A DNA stretch of 64,000 nucleotides from Prevotella sp. ne3005 (GTDB taxonomy: Bacteria > Bacteroidota > Bacteroidia > Bacteroidales > Bacteroidaceae), in assembly GCF_900110085.1 (NCBI RefSeq), contig NZ_FOCK01000004.1, positions 62,001 to 126,000 on the forward strand. The letters run 5' to 3'. Each line of letters begins with the position of its first letter. The stretch's first letter is position 1. Shown in pieces: positions 1 through 7,135 of this stretch. The position numbers and the translations under genes were made by a program. The notes under the pieces were generated by a model that worked only from the letters and a program-made list of their open reading frames with translations, did not search any database and had not been told where the DNA came from.

Positions 1-68
1 CATTGAATATTGAACTTTTTTAGTGCACGAAAGTTAATAATCCTTAAATGTGACCATATTATTCATTC

Positions 69-89
69 TTCAATGTTCAATGTTCAATA
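69..89. repeat. TTCAATG-type short tandem repeat
   Basis: The unit TTCAATG is repeated in tandem just upstream of the tRNA-Glu promoter, and a related inverted copy (CATTGAATATTGAAC) lies at 1-15. A similar AATTGA/AAATTGA run occurs at 11010-11044. The runs are intergenic and AT-rich; their function is unknown. Confidence 0.5.
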
Positions 90-96
90 AAATTTG

Positions 97-104
97 TACC
101 TTTG
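97..104 (+). promoter_or_regulatory. -7 box TACCTTTG for tRNA-Glu/rpsT
   Basis: A TACCTTTG box lies about 20 bases before tRNA-Glu. No second TAnnTTTG box is visible between the tRNA and rpsT, so both may be read from this promoter. Confidence 0.7.
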
Positions 105-124
105 CACCCGCTTAAAAAGGCAAT

Positions 125-199
125 GGTCCGTTCGTCTATCGGTTAGGACGAGAGATTTTCATTCTCTAAAGAGGAGTTCGACTCTCCTACGGACTACCA
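125..199 (+). tRNA. tRNA-Glu (TTC)
   Basis: The cloverleaf has a 7-bp acceptor stem (125-131 with 189-195, first pair G-U), the anticodon loop ATTTTCATT with anticodon TTC, and a T-loop TTCGACT. A 3' CCA is encoded (197-199), unlike the tRNAs of the array at 51.2-51.8 kb. Confidence 0.95.
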
Positions 200-214
200 A
201 ATTAAATCTGTCAT

Positions 215-330
215 CTGCACAGCCAGGTGCTACTGAAGATCTTCAGGAACGGTGACAGAGGCTCCTCCGGGAGCTGCCCAGGGCAGTCATAGCGGCGTAA
301 GACCCATAAGCTTTAAATTAACAATTAAAA
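215..330 (+). promoter_or_regulatory. Structured leader of rpsT
   Basis: The stretch between tRNA-Glu and rpsT is GC-richer than normal spacer. It holds the perfect palindrome CTGAAGATCTTCAG (233-246) and a GCTCC/GGAGC hairpin (near 261-275). Ribosomal protein S20 is autoregulated in some bacteria, so a leader bound by S20 is a reasonable inference. I do not recognise an exact known motif. A GTG-started extension of the rpsT frame from 252 runs through it but is not a plausible S20 N-terminus. Confidence 0.45.
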
Positions 331-344
331 AATTAAAATTAAAA

Positions 345-596
345 ATGGCAAATCACAAATCATCAGTGAAGAGAATCCGCCAGGACAAGAAAAAGGCGCT
401 TCACAATCACTACTACGCAAAAACCATGCGTAACGCTGTGCGCAAGCTGCGCGCTATGACCAACAAGGACGAGGCTGTTGCTCTCTACCCGAAAGTTCAG
501 AAGATGCTTGACAAGCTCGCTAAGACTAACATCATCCACAAGAACAAGGCAGCCAACCTGAAGTCAAGCCTGGCACAGCACATCAATAAGCTTTAA
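345..596 (+). CDS. rpsT: 30S ribosomal protein S20
   Basis: The 83-residue product starts [16 protein letters not shown] and is rich in Lys, Arg and Ala, with the S20 helical-bundle pattern ([10 protein letters not shown], then [13 protein letters not shown] near the end). S20 binds the 5' domain of 16S rRNA in the small subunit. The ATG at 345 follows an A-rich stretch typical of Bacteroidota start regions and gives the usual family length; the longer frame back to 252 would add about 31 unrelated residues. The gene follows tRNA-Glu without a visible promoter of its own and ends before a strong hairpin terminator. Confidence 0.96.
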   Translation: MANHKSSVKRIRQDKKKALHNHYYAKTMRNAVRKLRAMTNKDEAVALYPKVQKMLDKLAKTNIIHKNKAANLKSSLAQHINKL

Positions 597-623
597 GAAT
601 AAAGTTTAGGGAAATAAACAAAG

Positions 624-657
624 AAACCGCAACCCTTAGGGGCTGCGGTTATTTTTT
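624..657 (+). terminator. Intrinsic terminator of rpsT
   Basis: AACCGCA and TGCGGTT arms enclose a short GC-rich loop and are followed by ATTTTTT. Confidence 0.85.
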
Positions 658-670
658 GTAGTTTTTTAGC

Positions 671-689
671 AGATAAACTATGTTTATCT
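671..689. promoter_or_regulatory. Palindrome in the gyrB promoter region
   Basis: AGATAAAC-TAT-GTTTATCT is a perfect inverted repeat with 8-bp arms about 14 bases upstream of the -7 box. Its place suggests an operator, but no regulator is identified. Confidence 0.4.
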
Positions 690-702
690 GAGTTTTTTTT
701 CG

Positions 703-710
703 TACCTTTG
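703..710 (+). promoter_or_regulatory. -7 box TACCTTTG for gyrB
   Basis: TACCTTTG lies 26 bases before the gyrB ATG. Confidence 0.75.
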
Positions 711-736
711 CACACAAAATGAGCAAATAGAAGAAA

Positions 737-2713
737 ATGACAGAAGAACAACTGATTCAAGAACAGAATTATTCCGCGAGTAACATTCAGGTACTCGAGG
801 GTTTGGAAGCCGTACGTAAGCGCCCCGCCATGTATATTGGCGACATCAGCGAGAAGGGTCTTCACCATCTGGTCAACGAGACCGTCGACAACTCTATCGA
901 CGAGGCGATGGCTGGCTTTTGTACGCATATCGAAGTAACCATTAATGAAGATAACTCCATCACCGTACAGGATAACGGACGTGGTATCCCTGTCGATGAG
1001 CACGAGAAGATGCACAAGAGCGCCCTTGAGGTGGTTATGACTGTACTCCATGCCGGTGGTAAGTTCGACAAGGGCTCCTACAAGGTGTCTGGTGGTCTCC
1101 ATGGCGTGGGTGTCAGCTGTGTAAACGCGCTCTCCACCCACATGATGTCACAGGTATTCCGCAATGGCCATATCTACCAGCAGGAATACGAGAAGGGTAA
1201 GCCCCTCTACGACGTGAAGATTGTGGGCGACACCGACAAGACCGGTACCCGCCAGCAGTTCTGGCCCGATGGCTCCATCTTCACCACGACAGAATACAAA
1301 TACGATATCATCGCCAAGCGTATGCGTGAGCTGGCCTATCTGAATGCAGGCATCACCATCACGCTGACCGACCTGCGTCCTGACGAGGAAGGAAATCTCC
1401 GTCAGCCCGAGGTGTTCCACGCCAAGGAAGGTCTGAAGGAGTTCGTGCGCTACGTCGACCGTCACCGCACCTCTATCATTGGCGAGCCCATCTGTCTGAA
1501 GACGGAGAAGGACGGTGTGCCCATCGAGATTGCCCTGCTCTACAACAGCGACTATTCTGAAAACATCCACTCCTACGTCAACAATATCAACACCATCGAG
1601 GGTGGTACCCACCTGACTGGTTTCCGTATCGCCCTGGCACGTTCTCTGAAGAAATATTCTGATGAAGACGACCAGCTGCGCAAGCAGATTGAGAAAGCCA
1701 AGATCGAGGTGGCTCAGGACGACTTCCGCGAAGGCCTGACGGCCATCATCTCCGTCAAGGTGGCCGAGCCCCAGTTCGAGGGTCAGACCAAGACCAAGCT
1801 GGGTAACAGCGAGGTGAACGGTGCCGTACAGAAGGCCGTTGGTGAGGCGATGACCAACTATCTGGAGGAACACCCGAAAGAGGCTCACACCATCTGTGAG
1901 AAAGTGATTCTGGCCGCTACGGCCCGTATTGCAGCCCGCAAGGCCCGTGAGAGCGTACAGCGTAAGAACCCGATGACGGGTGGTGGTCTGCCTGGTAAGC
2001 TGGCCGACTGCTCCAACAAGGATCCCAAGGAGTGTGAGATCTTCCTCGTCGAGGGTGACTCCGCAGGTGGTTCTGCCAAGCAGGGCCGCGACCGCCACTT
2101 CCAGGCCATCCTGCCTTTGCGTGGTAAGATCCTGAACGTGGAAAAGGTTCAGTGGCACCGTGTGTTCGAGGCAGAGTCTGTGATGAACATCATCCAGAGT
2201 ATCGGCGTACGCTTCGGCGTTGACGGTGAAGACTCTAAGGATGCCAACATCGACAAGCTGCGCTACGATAAGATCATCATCATGACCGATGCCGACGTCG
2301 ATGGTTCTCACATCGACACGCTGATCATGACACTCTTCTATCGCTTCATGCCTCAGGTGATCCAGGGTGGCCACCTCTATATCGCTACCCCACCGCTCTA
2401 TAAGTGTACCTACAAGAAGACCTCCGAATACTGCTACACCGAGCAGCAGCGTCAGGCCTTTATCGATAAGTACGTAGCTGGTAATGGCGATGACAAGGCC
2501 CTGCACACACAGCGCTACAAAGGTCTTGGTGAGATGAACCCCGAGCAGCTCTGGGAGACCACCATGAATCCCGAGAACCGCTTGCTCAAGCAGGTGACCA
2601 TCGAGAACGCCGCCGAGGCCGACGAGATCTTCTCCATGCTGATGGGCGACGACGTAGAGCCACGCCGTGAGTTCATCGAGAAGAACGCCACCTACGCCAA
2701 CATCGACGCGTAA
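737..2713 (+). CDS. gyrB: DNA gyrase subunit B
   Basis: GyrB carries the ATPase of DNA gyrase, which introduces negative supercoils with GyrA. The 658-residue protein opens with EGLEAVRKRPAMYIGD (about residues 21-36), the GHKL ATPase start, followed by DNGRGIPV and a glycine-rich GGLHGVGVSCVNAL lid. The TOPRIM domain shows EGDSAGGSAKQGRDR (about 435) and MTDADVDGSHI (about 515), and the C-terminal tail has QRYKGLGEMNPEQLWETTM. The length fits GyrB forms without the large insertion. ParE is the main alternative, but the TOPRIM and tail signatures favour GyrB. It is a single-gene unit with its own promoter and terminator. Confidence 0.95.
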   Translation: MTEEQLIQEQNYSASNIQVLEGLEAVRKRPAMYIGDISEKGLHHLVNETVDNSIDEAMAGFCTHIEVTINEDNSITVQDNGRGIPVDEHEKMHKSALEVVMTVLHAGGKFDKGSYKVSGGLHGVGVSCVNALSTHMMSQVFRNGHIYQQEYEKGKPLYDVKIVGDTDKTGTRQQFWPDGSIFTTTEYKYDIIAKRMRELAYLNAGITITLTDLRPDEEGNLRQPEVFHAKEGLKEFVRYVDRHRTSIIGEPICLKTEKDGVPIEIALLYNSDYSENIHSYVNNINTIEGGTHLTGFRIALARSLKKYSDEDDQLRKQIEKAKIEVAQDDFREGLTAIISVKVAEPQFEGQTKTKLGNSEVNGAVQKAVGEAMTNYLEEHPKEAHTICEKVILAATARIAARKARESVQRKNPMTGGGLPGKLADCSNKDPKECEIFLVEGDSAGGSAKQGRDRHFQAILPLRGKILNVEKVQWHRVFEAESVMNIIQSIGVRFGVDGEDSKDANIDKLRYDKIIIMTDADVDGSHIDTLIMTLFYRFMPQVIQGGHLYIATPPLYKCTYKKTSEYCYTEQQRQAFIDKYVAGNGDDKALHTQRYKGLGEMNPEQLWETTMNPENRLLKQVTIENAAEADEIFSMLMGDDVEPRREFIEKNATYANIDA

Positions 2714-2738
2714 GATACCATTAATTATTTCTCATACG

Positions 2739-2779
2739 CCCCATCCGTATAGGCTAATGCCTCCACGGGTGGGGTTTTT
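2739..2779 (+). terminator. Terminator after gyrB
   Basis: CCCCATCCGT and ACGGGTGGGG pair across a 16-base loop and are followed by TTTTT. Confidence 0.75.
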
Positions 2780-2789
2780 CATGAATTAG

Positions 2790-2918
2790 CTGCTCTACCT
2801 CCTGTTAAAGGAGATGGGCAAGACCGACAAGGAAGTCTGCGACATCATGGGCCTCTCCGATGCCGGCCTCAGGAGCATCCGCAACCGCACAAAACCGCTG
2901 AAAGACTCTGCGGGTTAA
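2790..2918 (+). pseudogene. C-terminal fragment of a helix-turn-helix protein
   Basis: A 42-codon open stretch bounded by a TAG at 2787 reads LLYLLLKEMGKTDKEVCDIM and continues GLSDAGLRSIRNRTKPL, which looks like a C-terminal HTH (K-T-D-x-E-V, then a recognition helix) of a regulator. There is no usable upstream start, so it is most likely a remnant. Its stop codon lies two bases from the left inverted repeat of the VirE element, which suggests that the insertion or a deletion removed its partner sequence. The parent family cannot be named. Confidence 0.4.
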
Positions 2919-2919
2919 A

Positions 2920-3028
2920 CAAACACCCCACACCCCACCAAAATCTCTCGGAAGCCCTTTGTTTACTAGGGGTTGAGCATGGTGGGGTGTTCGCAAACAC
3001 CCCACCAACACTACACCAACACCCCACC
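2920..3028. repeat. Left inverted repeat of the VirE element
   Basis: This ~109-bp stretch is the reverse complement of 4475-4583 with only a handful of differences. It begins CAAACACCCCACACCCCACC. It contains 11-bp units of the type AACACCCCACC and AACACTACACC, plus a near-perfect 26-bp palindrome at 2981-3006 (arms GGTGGGGTGTT; one mismatched position). Confidence 0.9.
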
Positions 3029-3143
3029 CTATCACCTCTGACATTGAAAATGTCGTTGAAGTACGATTCGCAAAGTTTTGTTAATTTTGGAATGTTTTGC
3101 CCAGATTTATTAGGAAATATTTGCAAATCGCGAAAAAATGTTG

Positions 3144-3151
3144 TATCTTTG
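3144..3151 (+). promoter_or_regulatory. -7 box TATCTTTG for the VirE/VapE gene
   Basis: TATCTTTG followed by CA lies 69 bases before the ATG, inside the inverted-repeat-bounded unit. Confidence 0.7.
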
Positions 3152-3219
3152 CACATTGAAAAACAGAGCTATGAGAAGCATGGCCTGAAACAGTAACCAA
3201 TTTAAAAATCTTTTAGTTA

Positions 3220-4458
3220 ATGAGTCAGGATTTGACAATCAATGGCGTAGCTGTATCAGCTTCGCAGCAGGGACCTCTCGCAGTTGAGGAGTTCCTTCAG
3301 GAGAACTACCTTTTTCGTAACAATGTGCTGAGCGGAAAGGTGGAATTCTTGGCTAAGCCAAGCGGCGAAGCCGAGCGTGCAATCGTGCCCTCTGAGGACG
3401 AGCCCCACTATCGTGTGCTCACTCAGGAGGCACTGAACAGTATCATTATCCGTGCCCGCAAGGAGCCGGCCTTCGAGAAGGTCAACCCCAAGCCGCTGAT
3501 CATGGAGTTGGTACATTCTGAAGAGGTACGCGCGTATGACCCCATACGCGACTATCTCGAGAAACTACCCAAGTGGGACGGCGAGAACCGCATTGCAAAG
3601 CTTTTCGGGCGCTTGCCTGGTATCAGCTCTGAGATGCAGAACTTCCTCACCATCTGGTTGCGCTCTGCTGTGGCCCACTGGCAGCAGATGGATACGCTTC
3701 ATGGAAACGAGTGTGTGCCTACGTTCATCGGAAGTCAGGGTTGTGGAAAGACCACTTTTGTGACCCGTTTGCTCCCTCTAGAGTTGCGCATGTACTTTCT
3801 GGACCATCTGAACCTTTCGAACAAGTTCGACAAGGAGATGGCCTTGACGAGCAACCTCCTTGTGAACCTCGACGAACTCGAGGCTATCCGCCCCAGCCAG
3901 CATGCGGCCTTGAAGCAGACGCTCTCTAAGAGTAAGGTGAATGGACGCCCCATCTATGGTTGTGCCCAGGAGGATCGACCCCGTTATGCCTCGTTTGTGG
4001 CAACCACCAACAATCCCCATCCATTGACGGATGCTACAGGCTCTCGTCGCTACATCTGCATCCAGATTCCAGACGGTATGTTGATAGACAATACGGGCGA
4101 GATTGATTATGAGCAGCTTTATGCCCAGGTGGTCTACGAGATTCGTGAACTGAAAGCCCCCTACTGGTTTAACCCCAACGAGGTGGCCCGTATTCAGGAA
4201 TTGAACCTCAACTACATGGAGCAGAAGGACATCGCTGAAGTCATTGAGGTCTGTATCCGCAAGCCCAAAGAGGGAGAGCAGGGAATCCGAATGAAGAGCG
4301 GGGATATCCTGAAGCTGATTCAGAAGGAATACCCCTCCATCAAGAGCGACCATAGCACGAAGGTGCATCTGGGATTGGCCTTGAAGGAACTGGGATTTGA
4401 GTGTAAGAACCATAGTAACCAGTCGTATTACAAGGTTGTCCCTGTGAAAGTAGCCTGA
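3220..4458 (+). CDS. VirE/VapE-family AAA+ ATPase (primase-helicase type)
   Basis: The 412-residue protein has a short N-terminal region, then a virulence-associated E type P-loop ATPase core. The core shows YLEKLPKWDGENRI before the Walker A motif GSQGCGKTTF (about residue 170), a Walker B-like LLVNLDEL (about 213), sensor TTNNPHPLTDATGSRRY with the arginine pair (about 262-275), and a C-terminal winged-helix-like tail. Proteins of this family occur in phages, satellites and Bacteroidetes genomes and resemble the helicase part of primase-helicases. It lacks the N-terminal BT4734-like domain that often precedes the ATPase. It sits alone between the inverted repeats 2920-3028 and 4475-4583, which makes it the only gene of that unit. 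A role in replication or transposition of the unit is inferred. Confidence 0.85.
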   Translation: MSQDLTINGVAVSASQQGPLAVEEFLQENYLFRNNVLSGKVEFLAKPSGEAERAIVPSEDEPHYRVLTQEALNSIIIRARKEPAFEKVNPKPLIMELVHSEEVRAYDPIRDYLEKLPKWDGENRIAKLFGRLPGISSEMQNFLTIWLRSAVAHWQQMDTLHGNECVPTFIGSQGCGKTTFVTRLLPLELRMYFLDHLNLSNKFDKEMALTSNLLVNLDELEAIRPSQHAALKQTLSKSKVNGRPIYGCAQEDRPRYASFVATTNNPHPLTDATGSRRYICIQIPDGMLIDNTGEIDYEQLYAQVVYEIRELKAPYWFNPNEVARIQELNLNYMEQKDIAEVIEVCIRKPKEGEQGIRMKSGDILKLIQKEYPSIKSDHSTKVHLGLALKELGFECKNHSNQSYYKVVPVKVA

Positions 4459-4474
4459 TTCTTTGGAATGAGAG

Positions 4475-4583
4475 TGGTGGGGTGTTGGTGTAGTGTTGGT
4501 GGGGTGTTTGCAAACACCCCACCATGCTCAACCCCAGTAAACAAAGGCCTTCCGAGAGATTTGGGTGGGGTGTGGGGTGTTTG
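4475..4583. repeat. Right inverted repeat of the VirE element
   Basis: This is the mirror copy of 2920-3028. It starts with three exact 11-bp units, GTGGGGTGTTG (4477-4487), GTGTAGTGTTG (4488-4498) and GTGGGGTGTTT (4499-4509), and contains a perfect 26-bp palindrome at 4498-4523 centred between 4510 and 4511. Confidence 0.9.
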
Positions 4584-4616
4584 AGGCGTTTTGTTTTTAT
4601 TTATAGCCTAGCAAAC

Positions 4617-4951
4617 TGTCCGTTTACAGGGAGTAAACCCAGAGTTCCCACGTTGGGAACTCAGAGAAACTCCTAGGCAAACTCCCAGTAATCCCGTAGC
4701 GGACTCAAGAGATTCTCCATCGGTTGTTCAGATAGTCTCTACGAGCTGTCCGAATAGTCTCTTACTCGTGTTCAGATAATCCCTATAGGGGTATGGAGAT
4801 AGTCTGAATGAACCGTTCGGAACGTCTGGACGAACCATAGATTACAGTGTGTGAAGAACTTCACAGCCATAACCCCTTCTATTCAAGACTTTTCATATTT
4901 ACCATTATGCAATTTGAATTATTTAACTTGAATTATGCGATTTGCATAATG
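4617..4951. repeat. Palindrome and 22-bp repeat block beside the VirE element
   Basis: No gene is visible here. The block holds GTTTAC-N5-GTAAAC (4622-4638), GAGTTCCCA-CGT-TGGGAACTC (4642-4662), three direct repeats at exact 22-bp spacing of the form GTTCAGATAGTCTCT (starts 4726, 4748, 4770), a GTTCG/CGAAC pair (4814-4834), GTGAAG-AA-CTTCAC (4851-4864), and CATTATGCAA/TTGCATAATG (4903-4951). Comparable blocks occur at 19.34-19.48 and 60.8-61.0 kb. Confidence 0.8.
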
Positions 4952-4965
4952 AATACTGAATAAAA

Positions 4966-5035
4966 GGTAGGCTGCATCTCGGAAATGAAAGAAAAACTTC
5001 TTTTTTCTTTGTATTTCGCTCGATTTGCACTATCT
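4966..5035 (+). repeat. GGTAGGCTGCATCTCG repeat, copy 1
   Basis: The unit starts GGTAGGCTGCATCTCG and ends TTTCGCTCGATTTGCACTAT. A second copy at 5050-5113 carries the buk promoter. In this copy the -7 position reads TATCTCTG, a damaged box. Confidence 0.75.
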
Positions 5036-5049
5036 CTGGCTTTGCCGAA

Positions 5050-5113
5050 GGTAGGCTGCATCTCGAAAAAACTCAAATAAATTTGGTTTTTCGCTCGATT
5101 TGCACTATCTTTG
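5050..5113 (+). repeat. GGTAGGCTGCATCTCG repeat, copy 2, with buk promoter
   Basis: This is the same unit as 4966-5035, with a shorter interior. Its end forms the -7 box TATCTTTG (5106-5113), so the repeat delivers the promoter of butyrate kinase 17 bases before the ATG. Confidence 0.8.
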
Positions 5114-5130
5114 CAGAAAAATTGACTATT

Positions 5131-6192
5131 ATGAAGATATTAGCTATTAACCCTGGGATGATCTCAACCAAGGTGGGAATCTTCCAAGACGAGGAACTGC
5201 TGATGCACGCCACACTCAACCACCCGTTTGAAGAACTGTGCCGTTATCCGTTCATCATGGACGAGTTTGACTACCGCAAAGAGAAGATACTGGAGGAGAT
5301 CAAACGCCAAGGCTATACGATGGACTTCGATGTAATAGTTGGTCGCGGCGGACTGGTGAAACCCATCGAAAGCGGTGTCTACGAACTGAATGAGAAGGTG
5401 ATTGAAGACACCAAGAACCCACGTCTGCACCATGCCTGCAACCTGGGCTCGCTGATAGCTCTGAGCATCGCCCGCGAGATTAAGGGTTGCCGCGCCTTCA
5501 CCGTTGACCCAGGCGTCGTGGATGAGCTCGACGATGTGGCACGCATCACTGGTCTGCCTGAGTTGCCACACCAGACTATCTGGCACGCCTTGAACCAGCG
5601 TGAGATTGCGAAGCGTTATTGTCGTGAGCACAACCTCAAGTACGAGGAGCAGGATCTCATCGTCTGCCACATGGGTAGCGGTATCTCCTTCGCCATGCAC
5701 CACCACGGGCGGGCCATCGAATGCAGCGATGCGCTGAGTGGCGACGGCCCTTTCTCACCCTCGCGGGCAGGCATGTTGCCTACTGCGGCCTTAGTGAAAC
5801 TCTGCTATAGTGGACAATACACCGAGGCAGAGATGCTGCGCAAGATCAATGGTCATAGCGGACTAACGGCCCACTTAGGCACAAACGATGTCCGGGAGGT
5901 AGAGAGGCGTATCGCCGAGGGCGATCAGAAGGCCAAACTGGTGCTCGACGCCATGATTTACAGCATTGCGCGGTGGTTGGCCTCATTGGCTCCGTCAACT
6001 AACGGACATGTGGATGCCGTCATTCTCACTGGTGCCATTGCCCACAGCCAGTATGTGACTGACGGGTTACGCCAAAGAGTGAGCTTCCTCGCCCCGGTAT
6101 TCGTTTATCCTGGCGAAGACGAACTGACGGCATTGGCCATGAATGTGCTCAGAGCCATGCGCGGAGAGCAGGAAATCAATGTCTATTCCTAA
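5131..6192 (+). CDS. buk: Butyrate kinase
   Basis: Butyrate kinase converts butyryl phosphate and ADP to butyrate and ATP, or acts on branched-chain analogues. The 353-residue protein has the acetate/butyrate kinase (ASKHA) start ILAINPGMISTKVGIF, a central HMGSGISFAMHHHGRAI and SDALSGDGPFSPSRAG, and a C-terminal VILTGAIAHSQYV. The ATG at 5131 follows the TATCTTTG box by 17 bases; the in-frame extension to 5083 runs through the promoter and is rejected. The phosphate-1 loop reads NPGMIST where many relatives have NPGSTST. The partner phosphate butyryltransferase lies on the opposite strand 22 bases downstream instead of in one operon. Confidence 0.93.
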   Translation: MKILAINPGMISTKVGIFQDEELLMHATLNHPFEELCRYPFIMDEFDYRKEKILEEIKRQGYTMDFDVIVGRGGLVKPIESGVYELNEKVIEDTKNPRLHHACNLGSLIALSIAREIKGCRAFTVDPGVVDELDDVARITGLPELPHQTIWHALNQREIAKRYCREHNLKYEEQDLIVCHMGSGISFAMHHHGRAIECSDALSGDGPFSPSRAGMLPTAALVKLCYSGQYTEAEMLRKINGHSGLTAHLGTNDVREVERRIAEGDQKAKLVLDAMIYSIARWLASLAPSTNGHVDAVILTGAIAHSQYVTDGLRQRVSFLAPVFVYPGEDELTALAMNVLRAMRGEQEINVYS

Positions 6193-6214
6193 AAAGACTC
6201 AGAACCCACCTTAA

Positions 6215-7051
6215 TTATATAGCGGCGAGGGCGAGAGAGTAGTACTTCGACTCAGGACTGTCGGCACGTGAGGGCAGCACACAGCAGCACTGGGTGCCCT
6301 GAAGCACACCAGCCGTCTTGGCATAGCCGAAGAGGGTGATGGTCTTATAGAAGACGTTACCCGCCACGATATCCGGGAAGATCAGGGCATCTGCCTGTCC
6401 GTCGATGACAGAGCGGATGCCTTTCTCACGAAGGCTCACGGAGTCGAGCGAGGTCTTCAGGTCCAGCGGGCCGTCGATGATACAGCGCCCGAACTTTCCC
6501 GTCTGGGCCTCGGCAATGATCTCAAGATAGTCGACAGTATAAGGGAACGCCTTCGCGCTGACTTTCTCGGCACAGTGGATGAGCGAGATGCGTGGCTCCT
6601 CGATGCCCAGGGCGTGGCAGACGTAGTTGACATAGTGGATCTGCTGACGGCGCTGGGCCTCAGTGGGTACGGGGATGACAGCCGCATCGGTGAAGAAGAG
6701 CAGCTTCTCGTATTTGGGAATCTCGGCCATCGCCACATGGGTGAGCACATGCCCGGGGCGGATGATACCTTTCTCCTTATCTAATATCGCGCGCAGGAGA
6801 ACGTCGGTATTGATGAGTCCTTTCATCAGGATGTCGGCCTCACCGTTCTTACAGAGGGCAACAGCCCTACGGGCACACTCTTCCTTGTCGTCGCCATCCA
6901 CATAGATAGGCTCGATGAATCCCATCTCCACACCTTTCTCAATGGCATAACGGGTACTGGCATCATTGGCACAAACGACGGCCACACGCTTCTTGTCGCC
7001 CCGCTGCTGGAGGAAGACAATCATATCGTTTAGGGTTCTAATTGATTGCAT
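6215..7051 (-). CDS. ptb: Phosphate butyryltransferase (PTA/PTB family)
   Basis: The enzyme exchanges CoA for phosphate on butyryl-CoA, supplying butyrate kinase. The 278-residue product shows the family pattern: KRVAVVCANDASTRYAIEKG at the N-terminus, ADILMKGLINTDVLLRAIL, the conserved LTHVAMAEIP and FTDAAVIPVPT, then IIDGPLDLKTSLD and the C-terminal DALIFPDIVAGNVFYKTI with a PSRADSPESKY-type end. A plain phosphate acetyltransferase is possible but would be longer, and the buk neighbour supports the butyryl form. Its promoter is divergent from that of the fucosidase gene. Confidence 0.88.
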   Translation of the reverse strand: MQSIRTLNDMIVFLQQRGDKKRVAVVCANDASTRYAIEKGVEMGFIEPIYVDGDDKEECARRAVALCKNGEADILMKGLINTDVLLRAILDKEKGIIRPGHVLTHVAMAEIPKYEKLLFFTDAAVIPVPTEAQRRQQIHYVNYVCHALGIEEPRISLIHCAEKVSAKAFPYTVDYLEIIAEAQTGKFGRCIIDGPLDLKTSLDSVSLREKGIRSVIDGQADALIFPDIVAGNVFYKTITLFGYAKTAGVLQGTQCCCVLPSRADSPESKYYSLALAAI

Positions 7052-7079
7052 TGGTAATTAATTTTTTGGTTTTATGCTG

Positions 7080-7087
7080 CAAATATA
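7080..7087 (-). promoter_or_regulatory. -7 box TATATTTG for ptb
   Basis: On the minus strand TATATTTGCA lies 28 bases before the ptb start. Confidence 0.65.
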
Positions 7088-7099
7088 CAAAAACTTTTG

Positions 7100-7107
7100 T
7101 ATCTTTG
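7100..7107 (+). promoter_or_regulatory. -7 box TATCTTTG for the GH95 gene
   Basis: TATCTTTGCA lies 28 bases before the ATG, back to back with the ptb promoter. Confidence 0.75.
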
Positions 7108-7135
7108 CAAGCGGAAACAACTAAAAACAGCAATT

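Noticed and set aside
252-344. N-terminal extension of rpsT
   Set aside because: The added residues are unlike any S20 start, and the ATG at 345 gives the canonical MANHKS N-terminus.
1148-2506. 452-codon open frame on the minus strand across gyrB
   Set aside because: It lies wholly within gyrB, has no promoter, and its sequence is a codon-bias shadow rich in Leu, Val, Asp and Gly.
2805-3156. Two overlapping minus-strand frames before the VirE gene
   Set aside because: They run through the inverted repeat and promoter, overlap each other, and show no domain.
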